From contig CM068842.1 in NCBI GenBank assembly GCA_028554795.2, positions 47,389,574 through 47,453,573 on the forward strand: a stretch of DNA of 64,000 nucleotides, given 5' to 3'. Position 1 is the stretch's first letter; each line of letters starts with the position of its first letter. The notes beneath the pieces were generated by a model. That model ran no database searches. It was not told the DNA's origin and saw only the letters and a program-made list of their open reading frames with translations. Both the position numbers and the translations under genes were made by a program. This DNA comes from Sinohyriopsis cumingii. Taxonomy: Eukaryota; Mollusca; Bivalvia; Unionida; Unionidae. This document shows positions 39,455-51,608 of the stretch, piece by piece.

Positions 39455-39524
39455 GAGTACAACCTATAACAAAACGAACGACTGTTACGATAATATAAGG
39501 AACCAGAAGGAAATCTTGGCAGAG
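39455..39524 (+). CDS. Candidate exon of an unrecognised gene
   Basis: A 70-bp block has a pyrimidine-rich acceptor (tttctccatag) and a good donor (GAG|gtgagt). After one leading base it reads 23 open codons, STTYNKTNDCYDNIRNQKE then ILAE, with a Cys and a possible N-glycosylation site. I do not recognise the protein. The call rests only on splice-like borders and an open frame, which can occur by chance. Confidence 0.3.
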
Positions 39525-41500
39525 GTGAGTCCTATATGTACACCATAGTATTAAATTGTCTTATCAAATGAAAACATTGTATATGATTTGCATTTGGTTA
39601 TCTCTGACTTATTCAATTTTTGACAAAGTGATCTTTGGCTGTATTGGTCTTTAGTTAGAGCAAGGTCCAGTCTGTAGTAACATGTCTTTGTTAGAGGTTA
39701 CATTAGTACATTACGTTCCAGGCAAACGGGTCAGGGGTCATTTACAAAATTATGAATTACGACATAGAACAGGGAAAAAATATTTGCGCACTAGAAGTAG
39801 TTTCCTGTCACCGGGTATGAACGTGTTACAGCTGACCCAATTTTGATTTCTTCGACAGATTTGTATTTTTTTTTAATTGTAAACAAACACACAAGTAAAT
39901 TAAGTCCACTTGTCTTTCGTTTCTACAGCTTATGTATGGAGAGATAACGGCGTATTTCACTCATCTAACGTACTAAAATCCCCTCCCCCCCCCCCGATCG
40001 AATTTCATTTTGGATATGAAATTACTTCTCTACACAAAAAGGTCTTTTCAAAGGTATGGGGAAATTAACTAAGGTGAGGATAGTATTGAAACTAGCTATG
40101 GCTTTATTAACACATATGGTTCCATTGCAGGCAAAATTTAAAAATCTCGAAAACATAATGAAACCTTCAACATCATGTAAGTGTCAAACATTGACTTAGA
40201 TCCTACCATCACGTAAGCAAGCATAATATGCAAAATTTCGTTTGTCTTTGTCAAGTACTCATTCCAGCATAGTAGTTGATACCAGCATCGTTTCTCCAAA
40301 ACAAGTATAATTTGTAGGTTCAGAAAAAAAATATTTCAAATTGCAAATTCTTTCAAATGACATGAATATCTAATTATGTCATCTGCATATAAATAAAAAT
40401 AAAAGCGTACTAAATTAAAATTGTCTAGTTAAAAAATTTTCAAAAGCTTGCTAACAAGGTTTGCGTTAAAAAGATGGTTCAAGGTCCAAAAAATGAAAAA
40501 AGAACAAAACCTTATAAAAAGATCAACATTAATTCACATCCTACCTAATTAATACTGTACAAAAAGCCTTGTATGACATATTTCATCATAAACACCCGTC
40601 ATGCGCGACTAAGTTAATGTTACAAATGACTGCATTTGTATATGGCTGAAATTTTTACTCGGTTATTTATAACTTAGTTTCTTCTCTGGATATCTAGTTT
40701 CTGACGGTATTATAATAGTGACAATTGATCACAAAGGCATACATACTTGCTTTCCTTGTAAGCTGATACAGATAAACTTAGAATGACATGAACAAGCACA
40801 CACAAGGAAAATCAGTGCAAAGTAATTATATAAGGAAAACAGTTTGAACCTGCAGTTTCTAATGAATGGTGGGAAAAAGGTTGCCGTAGCGGTCAAATGA
40901 CTTAATGTTTTCATTTTTTCACTAGAGAATTGTATCTAACTCAAAGGCCATTTACCAGACTGGAGGGAAATATATGACCAAAAATGACCAGGTTTAAATG
41001 GTAACAAACCAATATCCTGTTCGAAATGTCATCATCAGCGGTAGAACCTTCTAGGTCCTACAACTGACAACTGACCAGATGCATTTTATTGAAATTATTC
41101 CGTTACACCCATTACTTGTGCATTTTCTAAAGGTTTTGAATAAAAGGGACTTAATTGGCCGTAAGCAAGGGGAAAAAATCCATGGGCGAAAAATCGAAGT
41201 GATGACGGAAATTGGGGTACTTACGGCAAACTATCAGAAGCTCCAACTTTGAAGAAAAATGTCATGCATTGTAAGGGTAAATACATACACTCTCTGCTGA
41301 TTGCCCAGTTAAATAAACTTTGTCTGACAAAAGAACGTATCATTGCTTGACCCTTCCTCGGTAACGATCATTGAAAGTAAACGTTCTGAAGAGAGTCATG
41401 ACAGTTACTGCTGTTTACATTTCCAGGTGTTTTGTTTAAATAACCACGTGGGGATTATTTCTGAGTGATCATTGCACGAAGAATTTTGTACCAAATCAAC
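39525..41500. other. Intergenic or intronic, nothing recognised
   Basis: AT-rich sequence with a poly-C run near 39985. No gene, SINE or tandem array was identified. Confidence 0.55.
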
Positions 41501-41591
41501 GACGCTTCACTTGGCTCGAAGTACTCCCGGTTTTCGATAGCAGTTTGGACGTTTTCTTGTTTTGTGCGAGAGACATTGTGAATTTGAAAAG
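41500..41591 (+). other. Candidate non-coding first exon ending at a strong donor
   Basis: The sequence is less AT-rich than its surroundings and ends AAAAG|gtaagt at 41591/41592, a near-consensus 5' splice site. No ATG-led frame enters it. It could be a 5' UTR exon of a + strand gene, but no promoter motif was convincing. The start is arbitrary. Confidence 0.2.
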
Positions 41592-41645
41592 GTAAGTTCA
41601 ATTTTTGCATTTAAATTTAAGCAATAAATAGTATATTTTTTTGAG

Positions 41646-41648
<3 letters not shown>

Positions 41649-41729
<81 letters not shown>
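41649..41729 (+). repeat. (AT)n microsatellite, about 40 units
   Basis: An uninterrupted TA run of about 80 bases. The following 41730-42232 shows nothing else apart from a G run at 42174-42186. Confidence 0.97.
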
Positions 41730-41732
<3 letters not shown>

Positions 41733-42234
41733 TACTTACGTTACAGCTGAGGATAATTTGTCTTCTAATTCTGTCAATATTTGTTAATCGGTCAGAACTT
41801 CATTTTGTTTGCCTTTGAAACTACGTACGATATACTTGTTCTGCTTCTTTCGATCCATTCGCTTACACGGATTGTTTTGGACCTTTTATGCGGGTTATTA
41901 TGGACAATATAATCTTAGCTAAATTATTTTCCATCAACTGTCCTAATCAAAAACAGAAATCCCATGCATTATATATATTTAAGACTTAGCCTTATTAGAG
42001 ACATTGGTTATATCTGTATTCTGTTTGGGTCCAAAATAAGTTGAATATTCGCTTCATCTGCCAAGACCCTTGATAAACATTAAAGTTGTTTCTTTCTAAA
42101 CAAGGTATTTTTACCATAAAACGGAACAGAAAATGCATAAGATGGAATCCTTCGTAAATAAAAGCATTTCATTGGGGGGGGGGGGGACTGCGGATGAGGT
42201 ATTGTATCCAGGATCCGAAACCTTCGTTATTCCT

Positions 42235-42785
42235 GGGAAACATTATAACATTGATATCATTATCCATGTGAAACATTATAACATTGATATCATTATCCAT
42301 GTGAAACATTATAACATTGATATCATTATCCATGTGAAATAGTATAACATTGATATCATTATCCGTGTGAAACAGTATAACATTGATATCATTATCCGTG
42401 TGAAATAGTATAACATTGATATCATTATCCATGTGAAATAGTATAACATTGACATCATTATCCATGTGACACAATATAACATTTATATCATTATCCATGT
42501 GAAACATTATAACATTGATATCATTATCCATGTGAAATAGTATAACATTGACATCATTATCCATGTGACACAATATAACATTGATATCATTATCCATGTG
42601 AAATAGTATAGCATTGATATCATTATCCATATGAAACAGTATAACATTGTGAAACAGTATAAAATTGATATCATTATCCATATGAAACAGTATAACATTG
42701 TGAAACAGTATAACATTGATATCATTATCCATGTGAAACAGTATAACATTGATATCATTATCCATGTGAAATAGTATAACATTGA
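42235..42785 (+). repeat. 33-bp tandem array, about 17 copies
   Basis: The unit is aaacattataacattgatat followed by cattatccatgtg. Variants carry aatagt or acaata, and two short units lack the gatatcattatccatatg part. The 33-bp period keeps an 11-residue repeat open on both strands (MDNDINVILFH on -); no gene context supports it being translated. Confidence 0.95.
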
Positions 42786-43475
42786 CGACTGTCGTCTCTT
42801 GATCGGTGTTAACGGCAGTTTAGGTTTGATGGAGTATCGAATAATTGACGGACGTACATACATGACTGATACAAATATTTCCGTAAATGCAATATATATT
42901 AATATATCAAATTTATGACACATAATTTCACACCATTTATATTTTAATTTGTTCCATTTATAATTCCATCTACCAAGAGCCTACGTTAAATAATTTTGTT
43001 CCAGCATTAAAACTGTGTCTACCTTATGCAGACCTTTATGAATGTAAATACCGTGGGGAGTGGGGATCAAATACGTGATCAATAAAGAAGAAAAAGAAGA
43101 TGTTTTCGAAGCATATATTTGCTTCTATAGTTCTTACATGTGTATATATAAGTACGGACCATGTATTATTGAACATCAGATGGCATTTACAGTTCTTTGG
43201 AAGACAAAGTTGATCCAAATGGCTAGATATACTTCTTTTGCAAGTTAGCAAGCAATTAATAGACGAGAGAATAACTAGATTAAAATAAACCATCAGATAA
43301 CATGCGATTTTTAATTTAGGTGCATGGGTACAAAATAGAACATATAATGCCAGTATCAGACACTGCTGACGCATTAATCTAGCTTTTAATTGTATGATAG
43401 CATGGCTATGACAAAAATGAAAACATTATGGTAAATTTCATCAATACAAACCAGATTCAAAAATGAAATAAGGCT
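42786..43475. other. Intergenic, nothing recognised
   Basis: No element or gene was identified in this stretch. Confidence 0.6.
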
Positions 43476-43483
43476 GTGTTGTT

Positions 43484-43645
43484 GTTGGTGATGGTATTTT
43501 ATGTTGTTGGTGGGGACGGTACCTATGTTGTTGGTGGGGACGGTACCTTTGTAGTTGGTGGGGACGGTATCTATGTTGGTGGTGGGGACGGTATCTATGT
43601 TGGTGGTGGGGACGGTATCTATGTTGGTGGTGTGGACGGTATCTT
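43484..43645 (+). repeat. 24-bp tandem array, 6-7 copies
   Basis: The unit is ttggtggtggggacggtatc followed by tatg, read as VGGDGIYV on the + strand. Copies differ at a few positions. No supporting gene structure was seen around it. A 60-codon open frame starting at 43663 directly after it (MDNIVTYDTNLLKTQ) reads protein-like but is unrecognised. Confidence 0.9.
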
Positions 43646-43857
43646 GCTATTACTGAGTGAAAATGGATAATATCGTTACATACGACACCAATTTGCTAAA
43701 AACTCAGACGTCGAACCCTACTAATAATATCGATGTCGAAAAGATCGGTTTTCCAAAGGATGATAACCAAATTAATTTGTATGTTGTCTTTGAAAAAACA
43801 ATAGTTTCTAACCAAAGTATAGGTGTCTCCACCAATGCATTTTATCAGTCACAGTAG

Positions 43858-44480
43858 TCTAGGTATTCCTAACGAAAAACGTTTTCCAATGTTTCTCCAG
43901 TAGGCCTATCTCTACATAGATGTCACCAACAGTACCAAAAATTTGCGAGGATTTCATAGCCATAGATGTATATACATATTTATAGCATCGGGCAAATTGT
44001 GTGGACTTTGGAAACCTACACATTCTTATATTTTTTCTTAATCAGATTAACAAAACCAAAACTTAATATAGCCGCCATTAGTCGTGTCTGCAAAGCCTCC
44101 ACCTACTACAGTGTTAATGGTCCAGAAACACCATCTATGAATTGACTATGAGCATAAACGATGAAGATGGTAAGTAATACATACTCATGGTATGTCTGAT
44201 TTATGCAAAGTAAATATGGCACCTCGTGCATGGCATGATGAATAGGAGCGATATATCTAACAAGTCCTAACGATTTCGTATTTCCGATAAATACTGAGAT
44301 TAAAAAACCAGATAGAACAGGTACCACACGTGCTCAAACAGTAGTGACTTTAACCTCAACAATAACAGTGTTACAAATTAGTTAATCCCAATAATACAGC
44401 TCGAGTACCTTGCATACAATTTGTATAAATGCATGTTAATGATCAGATACATGCGACTAAAGAGGATAACCGTCTGGAAA
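43858..44480. other. Intergenic, nothing recognised
   Basis: No element or gene was identified in this stretch. Confidence 0.6.
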
Positions 44481-44489
44481 ATATATAAA

Positions 44490-45380
44490 CATTCACAGAA
44501 AACATGATTTCTTTTGAGCAGAATGATACTGAAAGAGGAAACACAATCTCAGAACTATATAAAACGATAGGCAAAAAGAGAGAAAAAAGTATATATGCAT
44601 GGATATTTCTTATACAAATAAAGTCAGAACCTTATTTAGTTGCAAACAGAAAGAAAAAAAGAGTAGACGTACGACGAACAATACATAATATTCAACATTA
44701 TATACAGCCAACTGAGCAGAAGATAAACGATTAGGTAGAGGCTTTCTAGAGTGACATGGAAAATATAGAGGAATCTCTGGAAGTCAACGCACTGCAAATC
44801 ACAATTATGTGGAGATACGAAAAATGAAATCCAACGGAACAACAAAGAAATTAGAAAGATAATGATTGGTCTTTGCAGATTAAAAGATACTGACGCGAAC
44901 AGCTAGCTAATAGTTGTCATTAATGCCGTGTCAGACATGTATGCCAGACGAATGATTTAACACAGATAAGTTTAAAAAACATTAGACGACCTCTAAAGCA
45001 GAGTAGACATCATTGAAAGCACAATATAATTTACGAAGATAACTTACGACATACGGATTTGAATGATAAGATGAAAACGGTAAAAAATATATACTACATT
45101 TCAAGGAAGTCGAATGCCGAGGCTGAACAGTGAAAATAGATACAAATGATACATTGAATGAGCAGTAGTTAATAAGATTGGTGTCGTACAAGAGTTTATC
45201 GACGAAGCAGACAAAAAGATGAAATATGTGAAAAATAATTTAACTGATTTGAACCAAGAGAGATATACACTCTAAAGCTGAATAGATTCAACGACTTGAA
45301 CTAAGTGATAGCATTGATGACGTTTAAGAAAAAGGAAATCGCTAATAAGAAAGATGACATTTTGAAGAAAATTAAACTAA
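44490..45380 (+). pseudogene. Possible decayed coding region with coiled-coil character, origin unknown
   Basis: The + strand is purine-rich, and short open pieces in different frames are rich in Lys, Glu, Asp, Ile and Leu with spacing like a coiled coil (for example TISELYKTIGKKREK). No open frame exceeds about 76 codons, so if it was a gene it is broken several times. It could be an old host gene or part of an inserted element. I cannot name the family. Confidence 0.3.
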
Positions 45381-46263
45381 TTAATGGATGTATATTTCTT
45401 TACGATTTTTTATTGACACTTGATATTCATTTAAGTATAAATTCAGGTAAATGTTACAGTTTTTATTCAGACTTATACTGTTATATATTATATAAAGAAG
45501 TGTTTGCACAAGAAGATTTTGAAACTTAAATTTGTCCCAAGATCTTTTAATTTGTAGTGTGCTCGATTACGCTTTGCTGATTTAAAGTTATTACTTAAAT
45601 ATGTCATTCAAACAACATACAAGCGCCATGTTTATGTGCAACGTGTATCAACATATATCTAAAACCTTTGACAATGGGGGTAGAGGTTTTTTTACTATGA
45701 ATATTTACTTTGGATTAAACACAAAAAATCATGTTATTTTCTTGCTTGTTAAACCTCATTGATCTTGACGACCTATACGTGTAAAGGAATCACGTGCATA
45801 CCATCTAGAGAATAATAATAATTGAACAATAATTATTAACTGCATTTAAAACAAAAACAATATCATATACAGCTAGCATTTAAATTTAAAACTAGCGGTT
45901 GTATCAAAATGTGTTCATTTTAAATAATACAGCCAAGAGACATGGAAAAGTCTTTACTGTGTTTTTCAACAAAATAATTTATGAGAGAAGCAGTAGCTGA
46001 AAGTGAAGTACTACAGCATCTTTATAACATGCAACGTTTTGTGGCTATCTGATTTTATTTGGATAAATAGGACTGAGCATGACGTTATGTACGACAAATT
46101 GAGAAAGTTACGACCAGGTGCATTTAATGGACTAAAGCTGTACCTGTATGCATAGAAATAAGTGCCACTTGATTTTCATATTCTGACAGTCTAATGTCCA
46201 CCGATTCCTTGTGTTCTTTCACATTATATATCATTCAACATTACACTTGCAAAGTCTCTGCAG
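45381..46263. other. Intergenic, nothing recognised
   Basis: No element or gene was identified in this stretch. Confidence 0.6.
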
Positions 46264-46406
46264 GTTTAGAGGGTGGTGACGGCAAAGCCACTGCAGGTTT
46301 AGAGGGTGGTGACGGCAAAGCCTCTGCACAGCAAAACAACGACAATAAAATTGAAAACATTAGTCTGAAATATGATGCAGTTACTTCGGAATCATTCGCA
46401 CAATCG
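46264..46406 (+). CDS. Candidate exon of an unrecognised gene, with a 33-bp internal duplication
   Basis: The block follows gtctctgcag and ends TCG|gtaaat. Its open frame reads LEGGDGKATAG, a second copy of LEGGDGKA, then SAQQNNDNKIENISLKYDAV. The composition is hydrophilic and the frame spans 99 codons from 46194. The duplication of gcaggtttagagggtggtga also duplicates the putative acceptor. It could equally be chance. I recognise no family. Confidence 0.28.
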
Positions 46407-46493
46407 GTAAATGATAAATATAGAAATGGAAAAAGCTTGCGAGAGAGGGGAAGGGGAGAGCTTTCACAAATCTTCCACTTGATTCACCCATGA

Positions 46494-49400
46494 TGAACAT
46501 TAGAGATGTTTTTATGTTGTGCAAAAAATCTGAGAAAGTGATCTAAAATTTTCTTTTCAACTCATTAGTATACAAACCCATAGTGATTAAGGAAGGATTG
46601 TCAAATATAGTTTTTCTCAAAGTTTAAATTCAGGCAGCAATGTGCAGAGGCCGTAAAGTATATCATCGAAAAACAAAAGAGCACACCCAAATTAGTAATT
46701 CTAGACAACCTTCAATCTGAGTATCGTGTTGTATGCCTTGATTTGAGAGGTACACGTAACAGCAGATCCATTGGTAGTGGATTTAAGTTAGCTAACGTTC
46801 AACAATGAAAGAAGATATTACAGCTCACAAAAAGTGTATAGGTTTTTTTTGTTTTAGAAGCTAAGGTAAACATTTAAAACAATGATAAAAAATCAATCGA
46901 GTTTTAGGTAGTTAAATGCCCTTAAAAGACATGCATATCTTGGTAGTTTGCTGAATGACTAATTCAAATAAAACAATGTTTAAACAGGATTTGATAGAGA
47001 CTGAATACAAAACCGTTTTGATTACACTGTTCTATTCCGCTTAATTTTTATGTACAATAATTACGATAGAAAGATCATATCATCAGGATAAATTGAATGT
47101 GTGGTTAGAGAACTGGCGGAACCAATACTTTGTTTAAGATTAACGACTACGATACTTTTGACGATATAAGAAAAGAAAGCAATTAACCTAACGAAAAAAT
47201 TTGATTTCCTTTTTTCAAATATTTAGACAGCATATTTACAAACTGTTTCAGTGTTTCTCTAATTTTGCATCACTTACATTTTTGTGAGTTGTTCTATTGG
47301 CTGCTTTATAAATCAGAACCCGTCTATACACATGATTATTACTTTGTTATTTCTTTTGTTTCTTTTATGAACTTGTAACTATTAACCCTTTGCTAAGTGA
47401 AATATTTATCGCCGTTGCTCTATTTATTTGTACCTCTTCATCTAAATAATTTGCAATCAATTCAGCGCGCAACAAAAGGAACGTTTCATAGAACTGATTT
47501 TCTTTACAATTAGATGGTTTAAATTACGCCTTGTAAACGCTTTCAATGCAGGAGCTTCGTCATCTGTCCCACCATCAGGGTTTCTGTCCTACATATTCCT
47601 CGCCTGCTTGTTTACCACACACCCACACCCACACCCTCCCCCGCCCCCCACACACTATATTTCTGAATCTGACCGTAAATAAAACTGACAACAAACAGTG
47701 CAAAACTGGTCTGAAACTCTCCTGAGTGATTTTGACTGTCGTGAGTCTTTTTTTAAGGCAATAAGAAAAGATAGTGAAACAAGACAAATAATAAATAAAA
47801 AAGAACGCGCTGAATTTACATCACTTTACAAGACTGAACGTGTAACGTCGCAGTCGTTTCATTTTATATGTCGCTACGAACTTCAGTGATAACATTATTT
47901 ATGGAAGTTCAAAACAATAAGATACGATATTTAAAAATTTTCAACAAAACTTCCGTTAGAGGTACACTTTTGTGGTACAATCAAAGTTTTTTTAATCTAA
48001 TACATTGTTCAATATCACGCTCGCTTTCAGTATTTTTCGTAGCATTTTATGAACCTTAGACGGACGGACAAACAGCGGAGCATTGAATCCTAAACATCGA
48101 CAGAAAGCTATGTTAGATTCAATGTTTTGAGTTGCACATTAAGATTATTGCATTTCTCATTTTCTAAAATCAATACAATTACTTCATTGTATATATGCTA
48201 AAATTTTAGTATCAACTCTCGAAACAATCATTCTTATGGCGCCAACTCAGATTTATTGATCAGTATAGACCTTGTGCCTTGTATTTCTGTTTCAGTAGTA
48301 TGTGATATTTTGCAGTTAATTTCAATTTCACACTAGATACAACCATTATCTTCAGATGTCCATTTGGGGTCGATTAGTCGGTAATCCTGGGGCCTGTTTA
48401 CCGTTGGGTGTTCTACGATATCTGTTTTGAAAATATATTATTACATAACCTTTTAATCTGACATGACGGTTCAAACGTTCGATACAGATGTTCAATCCGT
48501 ATTTCCGTATCACACACCCAGATTAGGAACTATTTAGATGTTTTATGTCAAATCCGCGCATCCATATTTTAAGACGCAATGAATCGAATTGTTATCAGTC
48601 CCAACTGGTTTTGAATTTAATTCATACTATAAACCTACACATAATACAAAAACGTAATAGAGGGTATTAATTATACCAGACCGTATTCGTGTTTTGTTCT
48701 GATTAGGGTGGTGGTATTTGTTTTATATATTTGCTTCTCGGCCGGACAGTCTCGACAAATCCACATATATATGGATGTAGACACACGAATGCTTACAAAG
48801 ATATACATACTCACTCGTATATCCATGTGCGTAGGTACGTATTATATGAAAGAGAAATAGATAAGACAGTAAATTTATTGTTCTTAACGCTTTGGTTTGT
48901 ATGGCCAAGTAAAGACAGATATTGCATTTATTAAGCTTAATGTTAATATGTTGTGATTCAGCCTTGGAACGGTACTGTATCACTTTTAGAAACGAAATTA
49001 AAGTAAACTCTCGAGAAAAAGATATATTATATTGACAAATTGGCTTCCGTGACCGTACAAAGAAAACCGAGCCCCTATCTGAATGTCTGTTTACGTAAAT
49101 TCAGCGTACTATAATACACGAATTGTAACTCAGTGAATTACCCAGTACATAGTCAAGGTGAAAAATGCTTTTAATGTTTTCTATAAAGTTTACGCCGTTT
49201 TTTGCGTGAATGTAATGGATTCTCATTCAAAGTAAGTAATTTTCTTTAAAATTATGTTATCAAAGGTGATCAAATTATCAAGAGTCTTTCAGAAATAGTC
49301 AATACAAAAGAAACACATGAACCTTTGTGACTTACTTGGAAGTAAATTTGGATACTTCACACCCAAAGCTTTCTCGATAGCTTTCAAACACTTTATCGAT

Positions 49401-49684
49401 TCGTGTACAACAACATGAGTGTAGCACCATTGTCCGTCATACTATCCCGGTACTATTCAATTTTAACTAATCTTTTATCACAATACATTAGCAATTTAAC
49501 GTTTGTTGAGTTACCAATGTGCATAAATGTAATTTTTGGTGGTAGTGGTCTTCGTAAACACAGACATTTTATCGAATTATGAAAGCGTAAGTAGCAATTA
49601 AAATAAGAAAATTCAAAGGAAGGATCAATCTACGGTGTTCTATTTAAGACAACACCAAAAGGCTCCAACTTCTTACATGTCTGA
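46494..49684. other. Intergenic, nothing recognised
   Basis: Several open frames of 60-70 codons occur, for example 47698-47889 on the + strand, but none has splice borders or similarity that I know. A short CA/CCC-rich tract lies at 47618-47655. No SINE, MITE or array was seen. Confidence 0.5.
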
Positions 49685-51065
49685 TGTCATGAGTTTATAA
49701 AGGTACAGTTTCTTACTAGTTTGACATCATGAGTTTGTAAAAGTTCTACTTCTTATTAGTTTCATGTCATGAGTTTTTAAATATGAATTACTAATTTGAC
49801 GTCATTAGTTTATCAAGGTCCACCTTCTTACTAGTTTGACGTCATGAGTTTGTAAAGGTTGTAACTTCTCACTAGTTTTGACAACATGAGTGTATAAATG
49901 TAAATTTCTTACTCAGTTGACGTTATGAGTTTAGAAAAGTACAATTTCTTGCTATCTTGACGTCATGAGTTTATAAAGGTCCACCTTCTAACTAGTTTGA
50001 CGTCACGAGTTTATTGAGGTTGGTTCAACTTCTTACTAGTTTAACGTCATGAGTTTCTAATGTAAATGTCTTGCGAGTTTGACGTCATGAGTTTAAAAAG
50101 GTTCGACTTCTTGCTAGCTTGATGTCATGAGTTGATAACTGTAAATGTTTTACTAATTTGACGTCATGAGTTTACAAACGTCCAACTTCTCACTACGTTA
50201 ATTTCATGAGTTCATAAAGGTCCACCTTCTTACTAGTTTGACGTCATGAGTTTATAAATGCAAATTTGTTTTTAATTTGTCGTCACGAGTTTATAAATGT
50301 TCAACTTCTTACTACTTGGACGCCATGAGTTTAAAAAGGCCTAATTTATTAACTAGTTTGACATCAGAAACTTATATAGGTCCAACTCCTTACTAGTTTG
50401 ACAGCACTGGTTTATAAAGTCCCAGTTTATTACTAGTTTGACAGCATTGGTTTAGAAAGTCCCAGTTTATTACTAGTTTGACAGCATTGGTTTATAAAGT
50501 CCCAGTTTATTACTAGTTTGACAGCATTGGTTTATAAAGTCCCAGTTTATTACTAGTATGACAGCATTGGTTTATAAAGGCCCAGTTTATTACTAGTTTG
50601 ACAGCATTGGTTTATGAAGTCCCAGTTTATTACTAGTCTGACAGCATTGGTTTATAAAGTCCCAGTTTATTACTAGTATGACAGCATTGATTTATAAAGG
50701 CCCAGTTTATTACTGGTTTGACAGCATTGGTTTATAAAGGCCCAGTTTATTACTAGTTTGACGGCATTGGTTTATAAAGTCCCAGTTTATTACTAGTCTG
50801 ACATAATGAGCTTATAAACATCCAGCTCTTTACTAGTTTAACGGAATGAGTTTATACAGGCCCGATTGATTAGGAGTTTGGCATCATAAGCTTATAAAGG
50901 TCCAACTCCTCACTAGTTTGACGGCATGAGTATTTTTAAAGGCACATTTTATTACTAGCTTGACGTCATGAGCTTATAAAGATTCAACTTCTTGCTAGTT
51001 TGGCGTCATAAGTTTATAGCGGTCCAACTTCCTATTAGTCTAACGTCATAAGTTTATAAAGGCAT
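49685..51065 (+). repeat. 40-bp tandem array, about 34 copies, many with TGACGTCA
   Basis: The unit is about tttataaaggtccaacttct followed by tactagtttgacgtcatgag. The outer units are diverged; a central block (about 50400-50800) is homogeneous with cagcattgg in place of cgtcatgag and a strict 40-bp step. At least eight units keep a perfect TGACGTCA palindrome, the cAMP-response-element octamer. Confidence 0.94.
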
Positions 51066-51261
51066 TTACGGAATAGGTGACTTCTAAAATATAATCATGG
51101 TTATACATATTTGAATTACACCCACACCTTCTCGTCTAGGAAGTAATCTGTGTTATATCATTTATGTTATGATCATTATATAATAATGTCAACATGAATA
51201 ATATTTAACGAACGTTAGTGTCCTCTCTAAATTCGCTAATTTTTACTCGTTAACATTTGTG

Positions 51262-51482
51262 CTGTACAGCATTTTGTTTTCTGTGTGATTTACAGTATTT
51301 AGTCGTCTGTATGATGAACAATTTTTGTCGTGTGTATGATTAATGATTTATTTTTGTATATACGATTCACGGTATTTTGTCGTGTGTATGATTCAAAGCA
51401 TATAGTCTTCCGTACGCTTCACAATATTTTGTCATCAGTACGATTCACATCATTTTGTCATCTGCACGATTCGCAGTATTTA
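51262..51482 (+). repeat. 26-bp dispersed minisatellite, locus 1
   Basis: Diverged units of about tttagtcgtctgtatgattc acagta. The same unit makes up arrays at 52684 and 54530. The stretch 51066-51261 before it shows nothing. Confidence 0.85.
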
Positions 51483-51484
51483 TA

Positions 51485-51608
51485 GATTACTGCATTTGTA
51501 TGGGAAAATGTGAACGAGGTTTTTCAGATGGATATACTGCACTCCCAAGGTCGTGCAGTATTCATCCGACAAAACTAGTTCATATTTTCCCATACAAACG
51601 CAGTAACC
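51485..51608. mobile_element. Fold-back (hairpin) MITE of about 124 bp
   Basis: The left arm gattactgcatttgtatggg, aaaatgtgaac pairs with the right arm, whose reverse complement is ggttactgcgtttgtatggg, aaaatatgaac (28 of 31). The centre is a perfect stem atactgcac / gtgcagtat with loop tcccaaggtc at 51543-51552. The whole element is one long palindrome. It abuts the 26-bp array. A target duplication could not be settled. Confidence 0.88.

Noticed and set aside
42169-42923. Open frame of 198 codons on the - strand with MDNDINVILFH repeats.
   Set aside because: It is a 33-bp tandem array artefact, with no gene context.
47618-47655. C-rich tract considered as an i-motif or G-quadruplex site.
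   Set aside because: The runs are irregular (mostly cacacccac) and give no clean four-run pattern.
47698-47889. 63-codon open frame reading FDCRESFFKAIRKDSE on the + strand.
   Set aside because: No splice borders, no promoter and no similarity; this length is expected by chance over 64 kb.
49685-51065. Regular 40-bp spacing considered as a CRISPR-like array.
   Set aside because: There are no conserved repeats with unique spacers; the whole unit repeats, and the genome is eukaryotic.
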